Of a stretch of 64,000 nucleotides of DNA, positions 1 through 11,182 are shown piece after piece. The stretch is from the NCBI GenBank assembly GCA_002118135.1, contig BDIU01000223.1, positions 62,001-126,000 on the forward strand. Reading direction: 5' to 3'. The stretch is from Trebouxia sp. TZW2008. Taxonomy: Eukaryota; Chlorophyta; Trebouxiophyceae; Trebouxiales; Trebouxiaceae. A program made the translations under genes and the position numbers. Below the pieces are notes generated by a model. The model saw only the letters and a list, made by a program, of their open reading frames with translations. It did no database searches and was not told the DNA's origin. Numbering within the stretch: position 1 is the first letter of the stretch; each line of letters begins with the position of its first letter.

Positions 1-3000
1 TATCATGAAGGATGTTGAGGACAAGATTATGCCAGGTGAGAGATCAAGCAGAGCCATATCACACACCTGTTACACAAGTTTGGCTGTTTCAGCTTACAAT
101 GCAGCAATGAACACAGCTTTTGCTGAACTAAGACGCACTTAGACTGCATCTGCATTGCCTTTGCATAAGACTTCGTGGGGAGCACAAACCTCCCTTGCGA
201 CTGAATGCTGCTGGATTCTGCTGACATACTTCACAATGGCTTGATTTACAGGAAAGCTTTTCTTGCCCTTCAGCCCTGGTTCACTCTAAGGTGCCCTGGA
301 GTGCACTACGGTTGTTTGGGCTAGCCCTAATGTGTCACGGTCAGCATTGGTCCCGACAGTACTGACTGATCCTGTCCTGCTGCTTGCAGGCTTGACGCAT
401 TGGCAAAGCTCAAGCTTCTTTGCTTACTACCCCTGCAACTCCAGCTTCCCTGGCATGCTGGGCGAGATGCTGTGCGCAGGTTTTGCCACGCAGAACTTTT
501 CTTGGATAGGCAGCCCTGCTGCAACTGAGCTGGAAACCGTGAGCCTCTAACCTGCTCATTTTCCACAGGACTGCATTTAAAACCTACTGCACATGCAGCT
601 TGTCCCTTGCATTGCACAGCCTGCTGTATGGCTTACAGAGACAGGGTGAGGCATACCTGCTACCTAGCTCCAGTCTGGGCAGGCACAGGTGTCAACCATA
701 GCACACGCAATTGTGATCTACTATTCTGGTCACTCCAGTTTGCGCAGGCTTAGGTGTCAATCATTGCACGCGCAATTCTAACCTACCATTCTGGTCAAAG
801 ATGTAGGGTTCAAGCTGCCTGTGAAGCAATGTGGGCATTCTCTAGTTTGCAGTCATGGTCATGGTATCACTGTGATTCTCAACCCATGATATTGTAGCTG
901 CACCCCCTCAAGTAGATGGCCTGCAGATTGTGCAACATCCCACGGCTCTTGCTACTCAATTCTTTGTTGCCTGCCATCCAGGATTGTCCTGTGACATCTG
1001 TACTGCCTCTGTGATGTGCAAGGCACTTCTGGTCTGTCTAGGCCACAAGCGCTGTGGTGAAGCGCAATCAGGGCACATTACTACTGAAAGAGCTGTGTTG
1101 CAGACAACTCTCGTAAAGCTTTTTGCAAGGCAGAACTTCTTCACATGCAGATAGTAATGGACTGGCTGGGCAAGCTACTAGGTCTCCCTCAGAAGTTCCT
1201 GTCAAGGACCCCAGAGGGGTCCCTTCAGGCAGGGGGTGGGGTCATTCAGGGCACTGCCAGTGAAGCTGCCCTGGTGTGCATGCTGGCAGCGAGGGCTAGA
1301 GCCATGCAGGACCGCCCCGCTACAGACATGACCAAACTAGTTGCCTACACATCAGACCAGGTATTGTCTTTTGAGGGAAAAGAAAGGAAACGTCTTCAGC
1401 CTCAGGTGCCATAAGGGGAAGCTCTGTGAGTGGACACAGCGCAAGATTGCTGCCTGTAGCGCAGCAGTCAGCACAGACAGCTTCAGCACAATCTCAGCTG
1501 CAGACACCCTCAGATCCACTCAACTCACCAGCTGAGGCGTACATTCGCTCGCGATTTATGTCACAGAGCACAAACCAGCGCAGCAGTCTGCTAGGATTGA
1601 GCTCATCCAGTCATCTACCTGCATCTTTCTACAGTTGAATGCTCCATACTTGTGCCCACCACACATGTGGTCGACTTAGTTGCCTCCGCATACAGATCTG
1701 GTACTAACCCTGGCTTCATACTGCTTTTCATGTGCATCTTTGTACAGCTGGATGCTGTGCTTTTATTGAGGGCTGCCTGTGCATGACTTACTGTACATCA
1801 GGCATTAACAGTTTTGATGTGAGGCCTGATGACGCATCCAACTTTAAAGATAGAAAGGAACCATTTGCGGCTTCCCCTTTTGTACGCCATCAGCTGCATT
1901 TGACCAAACAGCAAAGACTTTCACAATGCATTCTGCAGGCGCACAGCAGTGCAAAGAAAGCTGCCATGATTTCTGGCACAACCCACTTGCGGGTTTTGAA
2001 GACTGAAGAATCCTCAGATTGGGCCTTGCAAGCAGACACTCTCCAACAAGCAGTCCAACAAGCCCTTGCAGACGGACTCATCCCCTTCTACTTGTTCACA
2101 ACAGCTGGAACAACGTCCACTGCAACTGTAGACGACCTCAGAGGCCTGTCTACTGTTGCTAGGCAGCATAACATGTGGTAAGTATTGCTTCAAGAATGCT
2201 TTTTTGACCAGTGCATGGCTGCTGCTTTCCACTTCTGCTGAGTGGAGGTTAGTTCCACTTCTGCTGAGTGGATGTTGGCGGGCAGTGTAAAATATAGCAA
2301 GCTTTGCCTACAGAATGTGTATTTGCCCAGCGTACAGCTGGGATCTACCTTTGAGCAGTACAGGAAGGGTGTTGTACAAAACGCGTTTCTGACCATTCAC
2401 AGCTGACAAGATCTGATTTAGATAGGGTGCATGTTGATGCTGCGTATGCTGGATCCATGGCAGTGCTTCCTGACATGCGGCACCACTTTGACGGCTGGGA
2501 ACCCACCGACTCCTTCAGTTGCCCTCCGCACAAGTGGCTGCTCACCAACTTTGACCGCTCTGCTTGTCTGATTTACAGGGTGCATATGCTGGGGCCACAA
2601 TGGCAATGCTGCTCCTGCATAAGGAATGTTTGTCTTGTGTATAGGGTGCATGTGGATGCCGCATATGCTGGTTCCACAGTAGTGCTCCCTGACACGCGGC
2701 ATCACTTTGACGGCTGGGATCTGATGCCTTCCTTCTTTATCATGAGCACTGCTGCCCATGCATATCAGTTTTTCTGTGTGTCATTTAGGGTTCATGTGGA
2801 TGCTGCATATGCTGGATCCGCGGCAGTGCTTCCTGACATGCGGCATCACTTTGACGGCTGGGAACTGACAGACTCCTTCAGTTTCAATCCGCACAAGTGG
2901 CTGCTCACCAACTTTGACTGCTCTGCCCTGTGGGTGGCAGACTCAGGGCCATTGCGAGCAGCCCTGTCCCTCACGCCTGCCTTCCTCCAGGCCAAGGGCA

Positions 3001-5146
3001 ATGCGCTTGACTACAAGGTAACTTTGCGCATATGATTACAATGTCAACACATTGTTGAGCACAATATATCTCAAAAGTTTGACTGTTCTGCCCTGTGGGT
3101 GGCAGACTCAGGGCCATTGCGAGCAGCCCTGTCCCTCACGCCTGCCTTCCTCCAGGCCAAGGGCAATGCGCTTGACTACAAGGTGACTTTGCGCATACGA
3201 TTACAATGTCAACACATAGTTGAGCACAATATATCTCAAAGTTTGACTGTTCTGCCCTGTGGGTGGCAGACTCAGGGCCATTGCAAGCAGCCCTGTCCCT
3301 CACCCCTGCGTTCCTTCAAGCTAAGGGCAATGCCCTTGACTGTAAGGTACAGTGGTTCCTCCTGGTGACAAATACATTGGTTCCCAAGAACATTGTCCTT
3401 ACCGTTGAATTGCCACTGTTTAACTTTTGTAATAGCAGCTGAACGTCAGTCGTTTGAACATGCCTGATGCTGGTTCCTCCCGCTTACAGGCAATGCTCCT
3501 GACTTCAAGTGAGCTCCCTAGTGCAGTTCGCTGCAGCAGTCTTGTAAGATCTGTTCTGCATCACTTATCAAGAAAGTTGTGCTTACATCAGATTGTCCAT
3601 GTTCAGAAATACTACTGCTGTCAGAACGCAATGATAGCAAGGCGTAGAAAACTGCAGGCATCCAATTGATGCACGTGATCCACATCTCATACATGAGCTC
3701 TGCGCGTTCCAGACAATCAGACAAATTGCATTGCAGGATCGGCAGATTCCCCTAGGGCGCTGTTTCAGGGCCTTGAAGGTGTGGCTTGTGTTACGCACCT
3801 ACGGCCAACAAGGCTTGCAAAGCTACATCCAACATCATCTGCGCCTTGCCAAGCTGAGGGCCTGGTGCAATTGCACGATAGGTTTGACATCACAGCACCG
3901 CCAAGATTTGGGTTGCTTTGCAGGATTGGCAGATTCCTCTGGGGCGCCGATTCAGGGCCCTGAAGGTGTGGTTTGTGTTACGCACCTACGGCCAACAAGG
4001 CTTGCAAAGCTACATTCAACATCATCTGCGCCTTGCCAAGCTGTTTGAGGGCCTGGTGCAATCGGATGAGAGGTTTGAGATCACAGCACCGCCAAGATTT
4101 GGGTTGGTCTGCTTTGCCCTCAAGGTGTGCCGCTTTCTGGAAACAATTTGCATCAGTCTCTGCCCTCTCAAGTGGTCGGTCTGTCATTCCAGTGTCCAAA
4201 ATTTGGGCTTGTCTGCTTTGATCTCAATGTATGCCTCTTTCTAAAACATTTTGCATCACTTTCTGCTCCTGCAAGTCGTCATGTGGTCGCTGTCATTTTA
4301 GCATTGTAGTGTCCGTGAAGTCTACAATATCATGTTTGACTAGTCCCTGCTCCCTTCAGTACTTGGTTGTCATTGCAGTATTCGTGAAGTTTATGACATG
4401 TCGTGTTTGATGAAACTCCGCTCTCCAAGTGCTTAGCTTGCCATTCAATATCTGCAAAGTGTATGATGCACCATCTAGTCTCTGCTCCCTTCAGTGGTTT
4501 TGCTTGTGGTCTGCAGTGTGTGAAGTGTATGACATATCATGTTTGATCAGTCTCTGCTCTCGTAAGTGGTTAGCTTGTCCATCTATTGTCTGTGAAGTGC
4601 GCAGTACATCATGCCTGACTAGCCTCATACGGCCACTTTGTCATTTCATTCTCTGTGCAATGCATCATGCCTTGTTTGTTCAAAGCAGTCCTGGTCTGAT
4701 CATGCATTTCATACCTGCATGTACCAGAGTTCAGGGATTTGCACAAAAGTGCTCGTGCCTTTTTGGATGCAAGTCAAATGCTAGGGCTTGTTGACATGGA
4801 AATTTGCAAAGTTCTGGACACATATTATTAAGTTGCTGTTCGGCAAACAGCCAAGTGCCAGAGGTTGCTGACATACATATTTGCAAAAGTATGGACCGTC
4901 ACAGCCTATGCTTATTGTCTGGTGAACACACAGGGAGTTGGAAAAGCTGGCAACGCTGCCCTTTTAGAAGCCATCAACTCAAGCGGGAAGCTGTTCATGA
5001 TTCACACTGAGTTGGGCAATGGCAAGTACACACTGCGCTTTGCTCTGGGCAGCACGCACGTACAACAGCATCATGTGGAGGCTGCATGGATAGTCATCAC
5101 TAGCAAGGCTGAACTTATTTTGTCACAAGAAAGGAATTTGCCATGA
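1..5146 (+). CDS. Aromatic-L-amino-acid decarboxylase (group II PLP-dependent), 5' partial
   Basis: Assembled exons: <1-35, 390-538, 1151-1360, 1939-2177, 2789-3017, 3924-4124 and 4934-5146 (stop TGA); all junctions are in phase. Family features in order: THWQ/FFAYYP in the first full exon, [10 protein letters not shown] and [12 protein letters not shown], a substrate-loop region with [16 protein letters not shown] (the Asp that pairs with the PLP pyridine nitrogen), and [11 protein letters not shown] carrying the Schiff-base lysine. These are followed by [14 protein letters not shown] and a C-terminal [12 protein letters not shown] block. Enzymes of this family decarboxylate tyrosine, DOPA, tryptophan or phenylalanine to amines in the cytosol; the substrate cannot be told from sequence here. 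The N-terminus lies outside the window. The gene carries three sets of tandem exon duplications, described separately. The exons chosen are the copies that keep frame and splice sites; skipped copies could be alternative exons. Confidence 0.88.
667..797 (+). repeat. Two-copy ~66-bp tandem repeat in decarboxylase intron
   Basis: Two imperfect copies follow each other in the intron between the exons at 390-538 and 1151-1360. Each begins ctccagt and ends ttctggtca. No coding content was seen. Confidence 0.7.
2426..2940 (+). repeat. Four copies of the PLP-binding exon (two truncated)
   Basis: After an acceptor AG, the sequence coding [10 protein letters not shown] recurs at 2426, 2645 and 2789; a shortened version starts at 2579. 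The 2426 copy runs through the PLP lysine but has SCPPHKW instead of SFNPHKW and stops matching after TNFDRSA. The 2645 copy breaks off after FDGWD. Only the 2789 copy is complete and continues into the next coding block. The copies keep the upstream polypyrimidine/AG context, so they look like competing acceptors. Confidence 0.85.
2913..3350 (+). repeat. Triplicated ~164-bp exon-end plus donor unit
   Basis: The segment coding [14 protein letters not shown] to NALDYK plus its donor and about 60 bp of intron occurs at 2913, 3078 and 3242, with spacings of 165 and 164 bp. The third copy is slightly diverged (DCK at its end). A further short fragment of the exon end is at about 3487-3509. Copies 2 and 3 lack their own acceptor AG immediately upstream and are probably intronic decoys. 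Confidence 0.85.
3545..3655 (-). mobile_element. Degenerate fragment of the MITE-like family, reverse orientation
   Basis: Read on the minus strand, this intronic stretch contains the recognisable core of the dispersed element seen at 19268, 41180, 41643 and 59485. The shared pieces include aagaaagttgt, ttgtcc and ctgtcagaacgcaatgat. Terminal repeats are not preserved. Confidence 0.5.
3737..4124 (+). repeat. Duplicated 187-bp exon; first copy frameshifted
   Basis: The exon coding D(W/R)[13 protein letters not shown] occurs at 3737 and 3924. The first copy lacks four bases (tttg) after HLRLAKL, so its frame is lost. The second copy is open to its donor at 4125. Each has its own acceptor (tgcag). 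The first copy is best read as a dead exon. Confidence 0.85.
4300..4640 (+). repeat. Intronic minisatellite, ~65-70-bp unit
   Basis: About five imperfect units share the pieces gtgaagt(c/g)tatga, atcatgttt and tctctgctc, between the last two decarboxylase exons. A smaller duplication of the exon end (aaatttgggcttgtctgcttt) precedes them near 4197. Confidence 0.65.
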
Positions 5147-5290
5147 TCTGGCGTTGCAAGACTTCATGAGTAGCCCTATGCACGCTGCAAGGAAAGTCAG
5201 CACCAGCAAGGCTTTACTCATTCTGTCACCAAAAAACGAATTTGCCATGGCCTGGCACTTGAGAACTTCATGGCTAGCATGTATACAAGA
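5095..5290 (+). repeat. Tandem duplication of the decarboxylase gene 3' end
   Basis: The last ~50 coding bases and following 3' sequence (agcaaggct ... aatttgccatg ... cttcatg) at 5095-5175 recur, diverged, at 5200-5285. The period is about 108 bp. The second copy lies past the stop. Confidence 0.7.
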
Positions 5291-6067
5291 CTCGAAGAAT
5301 ACTTGGGCATGACAATATTTGTGACACCACTCAAACCCCGACTGATGCATATGACACACCGTTTTGCACAAAATGGAGATTGGCAAATGGGTAGCACATT
5401 GTTGGGTCGCTTACAAATGGCCCACACATGTGTAAATGGCTTGTCCAAAATGACAGCGCTTGTAGATGCCTGCCAGTGTGTGCAGTGCAGTTGATGTTGG
5501 CCATTGCCATGTTTTGCATCACTCTGTGCTATAATTGCTTTGCGGATCTATTTGCAGCAAGAGCACATGACAGATTGCATGTCATGACAATGGCATCATT
5601 GAGAGGTATGACAATGTCCCCGCCGCTGCTGAGCTATGTATGCATACATATATCTGCTTTATGTTTGACAATGTGAAATGGCAGAACTTTCACTAAGCCG
5701 CATCGCAAGAAGCCTAGCGGTTGCTGTGATTTGCGCAAACCCCTCTGCGCTGGCTGCAACTGCTGAAAACAGGCAGCGGCATAATGAAAGCCTGGCATTC
5801 TGACCTTCCAGGAGGTTTTGATGCAGAGTACTGCAAAAGTCTGGAGAAATGAAGCGTTCAGACATTCCAGCTTGTCGTACTCATCTTGTGCTGGCTATGA
5901 CAAGAGATGCGCTGTTGCTTGCCACTTTGCTGCAAATAAGCTTCTGGTAACAAGAGCCTAAGCTGTTCTTTGCTTAGACAGGTGGTCTGACGTGGAGCTT
6001 GAACCATGCTTGGCAATGCATGTTTCCAGACATCATGGTCAGCTGCTGACACCATAAAGCTGATGCC
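5147..6067. other. Convergent 3' intergenic region
   Basis: This stretch holds the diverged second copy of the decarboxylase 3' end (to about 5290) and a candidate poly(A) motif. No further gene with family matches or paired splice sites was found between the converging ends of the decarboxylase and the 6068-6540 gene. Confidence 0.5.
5431..5435 (+). terminator. Candidate TGTAA polyadenylation signal
   Basis: TGTAA, the usual chlorophyte poly(A) motif, lies 285 bases after the decarboxylase stop. Position is the only support. Confidence 0.25.
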
Positions 6068-6540
6068 TCAGTGGCCTGAAGATGCAGGATGTCTGACATC
6101 TGGGTGCTTCGCTGCGTCCTGAATGTGCCGCATTTGTACTATGCTCTGCTGATGCGCTTTTTCCAGCTCCTCATCACTGACTAGCCCATGCCTTTTCATG
6201 TCCTGAAGGTGGTTTCCAAGTCAGCAGCCAGTGCATGCACGACTTTGAGTATTTGTCAGGTTGTACTCACCGCTACAAGCCGGTCATTTCTTGGCATGGC
6301 AGCAAAAAGGACAGCAGTTCCCAGTGTAGGCCAGGCAGCGAAGTACGCCAGCTGCGTGACATGTACATGTCGGTCAGTTAAGTCACGCGCTGAGAATGCT
6401 GAGATGGGTTGTACAGAAGCCCTCACAGCAGTTCACACCTTGAACGGCAGTGTTTGCTTTCTCCTATAGAACACGGTTGCTCCACCAGCAAACAACATGC
6501 CGAACCCCACCAAAGCGCCATCGCGCACGGTGAGAGGCAT
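6068..6540 (-). CDS. Unrecognised 105-aa small membrane protein, three exons
   Basis: I do not recognise a family. On the minus strand the exons are 6540-6439, 6351-6271 and 6202-6068 (34, 27 and 44 codons plus TGA). Both introns are phase 0, with donors GTGTGA and GTGAGT and acceptors CGCAG and TTCAG. The protein starts MPLTVRDGAL and has two hydrophobic stretches, roughly residues 9-26 (Gly/Phe/Ala-rich) and 35-53 (LAYFAAWP onward), each flanked by basic residues. It ends in a charged soluble tail with SDEELEKAH. The layout suggests a small two-helix organelle or ER membrane protein with a hydrophilic C-terminus (inference). Support comes from three clean in-phase exons each lacking internal stops, although no exon is long. 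It is transcribed toward the decarboxylase gene and away from the desaturase gene. Confidence 0.6.
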
Positions 6541-7704
6541 GTTGTCAGCCCTGATGTGTGTTGCGCGTGCTCAGGTCGGTGGTCTTGACGCTATGCGATG
6601 TGAGATCGACTTTGATCGCGGGTGCTAATGCGTCATGCGTTGATAATCGAGGCTCGGCAAGCTGTCAACTGTTGGAAACAGGTCAGATGCTGTGCTCACA
6701 GGCACAGTTCTCAAACAAGAAAACAGTGCTTGAGTCGCTCATCAGAACGCTATGTGTGGCAGAACATATGGCAAAACTACACTCCAATCTGGTATACACT
6801 AGGGTTTTCCAAATTGCTCTTGCTGCTGAAATTCCTCATGGCAACACTGCAAACTCATGCACAGCACTATGCAGCTCAGCTAAGGTCGCATTGAATCCAG
6901 GCTTCAAGCTTCGAATTGAAACAAAAGCTCCTTGCTCATAGCCCTGCATCGATCTACAGCATTAGTGTCTACTGTACTGATGTATACAGTACTGGCTAGC
7001 TGCTGCCGAGCATCATGAAATCGAGCTGAATGCAGTTGTTTGAGCATGCCTGTTCATGCGCCAGCCAGTTGGTGCCGTGTCTGATCTGCGGTCTCTTAGG
7101 GGGCCAAGCTTGCTCAATCAGACCAGCCTAGTTATTGTGAGCCACCTAGGGTTTCGTAACCCTGTACCGGCATTACGTTGGGGCAATTCAACCATCCAGC
7201 ATCTAGCGGCTCTGCTCGCCATTGAACCTTACCAGGCGTCACTAACTTTGCTGTCTGAGCGGCGATTCGTTGCATCACAGCGCAGCGAGCCTTGAATTGA
7301 CGTGAGCAACAACACGTGAGCAGTTTAAGCTCAGCGCAGGCAGCGGCCGACGTTACGCAAGCAGGTACGCTACTTTCACTGATCAGCTGCAGGCTCAGGA
7401 CAAAAGTGTTGCACTGGTGTAACCGCCTCTCACGGTGTTTCTTTCGTACATCATTTGTTCCAGAGCCTTACAGCGTCCACAGACGCCGCATTTATGCTGA
7501 GTCTGGCTTGTGGTGTCGAGCACGCACTTTTGTTTGGCGAGGTTTTGCTCAACTTTTGTTTGCCACAGTAGCCTCAGCATTTGCGTTGAGAGTCTAGAGC
7601 GCCTCAAAAGTCGTTCTCCGCCACGGTTGCATTGCCACTGCTCGCAAGCACCTTAAAGCTCTTGTGTCTTGGCTGAAGCCTTGGCCTTGTGCACAGGTTC
7701 TGCC
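6541..7704. other. Divergent 5' intergenic region
   Basis: This lies between the divergent starts of the small membrane protein gene and the acyl-ACP desaturase and presumably holds both promoters. No convincing exon, repeat or known motif was identified. Confidence 0.4.
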
Positions 7705-10700
7705 ATGTTTGCTCAAGGCACAATGCTGAAGCAGCACCCAGGCAGAGTGCTCATGCCAAGCGCTGGCAGGCCACAGCCTCAGCGCACTGTTCAAATTTTC
7801 ACAGCACTGGCTCAGCCAGCTCGCCCTGCTCAGCCCAGCCGACCTAACACAGCAATCAAGGCTGCAGCTGTTGCAGAGGCTACACAGACAGAGCCAGCAA
7901 AGCACACCAGCCGAGTCTCTGAAAAGGGGCTTGGTGAGGGGCCAACAGTCGTCAATGGACAGGTGTGCTGTTTAGCCTGATGATTGGTAAGCACAAGCAT
8001 CCAAGCTTGATACTGCAAGCACCTGGTGCAGATCTTGCATTATCAAGCTTGATACTTGTGCATGCAGGCTGTTGTGTCTGTGTAGCAGCTTGTCAGGCAG
8101 CAATGTAGCAGACAACTGGGTGTTGAGTTGCTCAAAAGCCAAAGGACTTAGGCGTGTTGTGCCTGAGCAGTTTGCTGCTGTTTTGCAGGGATACCTTGCA
8201 TTGTTCTTGCATCCTTGTATACACCAGCGACATGCTGTGCCTTGCTCATGTGACGTCTCAAACATACTTTGCATCAAGTGCCAATCAATGCAAAGGGACT
8301 TCTGCAACGGCAGCTGTTTCCCAACAATGTGCAAAACAGTTTTTCCAATGGCAACCATTTGCATGGCCATGCTCTGCAGGTCCTGCACAGCCTTAGCAAG
8401 GAAAGGCTTGAACTAATCAATGGCCTTGAGCCGTATGTTGCCGAAAGGGTGCTGCCCCTCCTGAAGCCTGTGTCAAAGTGTTGGCAGCCAGCAGACTACT
8501 TGCCAGACCCCAGCAAAGGGGACTACCTGGATCAGGTACCATTGCATGAAGCTCATGATTGCAGGAGATACATGTACACTGCAGGCTGCTGTATGTGATT
8601 TTGTAGGCCATATCCTCTTCTGTGTTGCACTGTAGGAGATGCCCTTGCATTGCACAACATGTGTTTGTTTTGTTTGTCAAGCCTGCATGACACAGAGGTG
8701 CCCTGAACTGTTGACCTTGTCTTAAGCTGGGACATGCAGCAGCTGTTTTTGCTGCTTTGTGCTGCCTATGGCATACACAGCAACACGGCCTTCATGCATC
8801 ACTTGCTGCAGTTGCCAAGTATGCTGAACTGTCATGCATCAAGCTATACTGTTGCCACATGTGCTGCGCTGCCATGTGCCAGACTGTCATGCCACAGCAC
8901 ACACACACACTTGCAGTGGCTGTCATCTCAACAACATTCAATGTGTCTATTATTTATGAACAATCTAGTTGAGCTTGCTGCACTCATGACAGTGGCTGTC
9001 ATCACAAGAACAGTCAGTGCCTCTGTGATTCCTGCTCAATCCATGTGATTTTGGTGACAGACGTCTTGGGCCTGGCTGTCACCCAACAGGCTTTGCTGCT
9101 GCAGTTGGCTGAGCTGAGGAAGCGCACAGACTGCCTGCCAGATGACTACTTTGTTGTGCTGGTTGGGGACATGATCACTGAGGAGGCTCTTCCTACCTAC
9201 ATGGCTATGCTGAACACTCTGGACGGAGTGAGGGATGAGACAGGGGCTGAGAAAAGCGCCTGGGGCAGGTAAACTTTCTCTTTCTCACACTTGGCATGTC
9301 AATGATGTGTTGTCAACATTGTTTGCGGTGTCTTTTGGCAGTCACACTGTTTGCTCACATGCCTGTTGATTCCTTGCATGACCCTTGTGCATGCTGAATA
9401 ATGTTGTCAATTGAAAGTGCAGCTGGGTCATGGCAGGCTGGAACAATATCTCCTGAGAGTGCGATGATCTGTGCTTGTGCAGTGCATAGCTGTGGCTGGC
9501 TTAATGTCAGAGCATGTCATGCCTGGTCTGGGTATGCCTGGCTCAGTGCAAAGATGCAGATAGAGTTATGAGGGGTTGGTTGATTGGTGAAGTGGGAGTG
9601 CAGGTGGACTCGTGAATGGACTGCTGAAGAGAACAGGCACGGCGACCTGATGAACAAGTATTGCATGCTTTCTGGCAGAGTCAACATGAAGGCAGTTGAG
9701 GTCACCATTCAGAATCTGATAGGTTCAGGCATGGACCCTAAGACAGAGAACAACCCATACCTGGGTTTCATCTACACATCCTTCCAGGAGCGTGCAACCA
9801 AGATCTCACACGGTGCTACAGCTCGCCATGCTAATCAGTATGGTGACAAGGTGCTGGGGCAGATCACTGGGGCTATTGCCTCAGATGAGGGGCGCCATGA
9901 GAGTGCCTACTGCAGAGTTGTTGACGAGCTATTCAGACAGTAAGCCCCTACTGTCAAGCTATCTTCTGCTTTGTCTACCTGATAATACTCACAGTTGTCC
10001 CAACTCCTGCCTGCTCGTCCGCCACTGTGAGTCAAGGCTTGCGGGCTGGTGCTGCATTCTGCATGTTGGATTCTGTAGAACAGAAGGCAATGAACAGCAG
10101 CAGATTCGACAGCTATGCAAGCTTGGTGACAGCGTCTGTTCAGCGGCGAATGATTCCTGAACTATATACATCACAGGGCATGCTTCTCTGGTGCAGAGGC
10201 TGCCATGCAACTCCTTGTGCACAATGAATTATTGCAGCAGTGTGACCATGTGATGGTTGCTGTGTAGGGACCCAACTGGCACCACTTTAGCCTTTGCTGA
10301 CATGATGAAGAAGCAGATTGTTATGCCTGCGCACATGATGGATGACAATGTGCACCTCGGCAGGACAGGTCGCAACATCTTCCAGGACTTTTCTACTGTT
10401 GCTGAGTCAACAGGCACCTACACAGCACAGGTGTGTATTATACAAAGCTGTTGACATGAATCTCACAACAATGTGTTCAGGGTCAGGTGCATTGCCACAT
10501 CAGGCTCACCTTGTCAGTGCAATGACATGTGAGGGTCATCCTCATGAGAGCAGTGGCACAGAAATGCTAGTGTTGGCATCCTTTTTATGGAGGAGTTGGA
10601 TTGGGTGCAGCATGCCAACTGCGCTCCACTTCACAGCATGCCAGTGCCTAGTGCCACCACAGCATGACGCCACATCTGTTGGTGCCATTGTGTTGTGCTG

Positions 10701-11182
10701 TCTTGCGGCCTTGCCATGCGTGCAGTATGAGTCAGCAAATGTTGTCATGCAATGACCTGGCGTGACACACTTGCATGCTCATACTACACGCATGGCAAGG
10801 CCGCATGACAGCACAAGCCGCCCACCCAACAAACTTGTAGCTTGCTGAGGCATTATGCATGTGGGCTGCTGTTGTTGCAATACCAGTCCAGCATTATGTA
10901 AAGTGTAGCCCATGTCACTGGACATCATCCAAGTGGATATGTAAATTTGTGTGGCATGCTGTTGTGTAGGACTATGCTTCCATCTTGGAACACTTGATTC
11001 AGCGGTGGGAGCTGGAGACTTTGACTGGCATCTCAGCTGAGGCACAGAAGGCGCAGGAATATGTGTGCGGTTTGCCACCCCGCATTCGGCGGCTTGCAGA
11101 CCGTACACTCATGCGTAAGGAGAAGGGCAAGAAGCACGAAGTCCCATTCACATGGATCTACGACAGATCTATCAACATGTGA
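7705..11182 (+). CDS. FAB2: Plastid stearoyl-[acyl-carrier-protein] 9-desaturase
   Basis: Exons 7705-7962, 8380-8535, 9105-9268, 9604-9939, 10268-10430 and 10970-11182 give 429 aa, all in phase. The soluble di-iron enzyme introduces the delta-9 double bond into stearoyl-ACP in the plastid stroma using reduced ferredoxin. Both iron-binding ExxH motifs are present: EENRH (residues 201-205, in TAEENRHGD) and DEGRH (287-291). Also visible are [37 protein letters not shown], the Arg-rich LPPRIRRL block and the terminal WIYDRSINM. The first exon (86 codons) is Ala/Pro/Gln/Ser/Thr-rich with few acids, as expected for a chloroplast transit peptide. The ATG at 7705 is the first in frame. The symbol follows the plant FAB2/SAD convention. 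Confidence 0.95.
10693..10815. repeat. 39-bp inverted repeat with 46-nt loop
   Basis: Arms 10693-10731 and 10777-10815 are complementary at about 37 of 39 positions (ttgtgctgtcttgcggcc... against ...ggccgcatgacagcacaa). They lie within the fifth desaturase intron. This could be a foldback element remnant or an RNA hairpin in the pre-mRNA. Confidence 0.75.
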
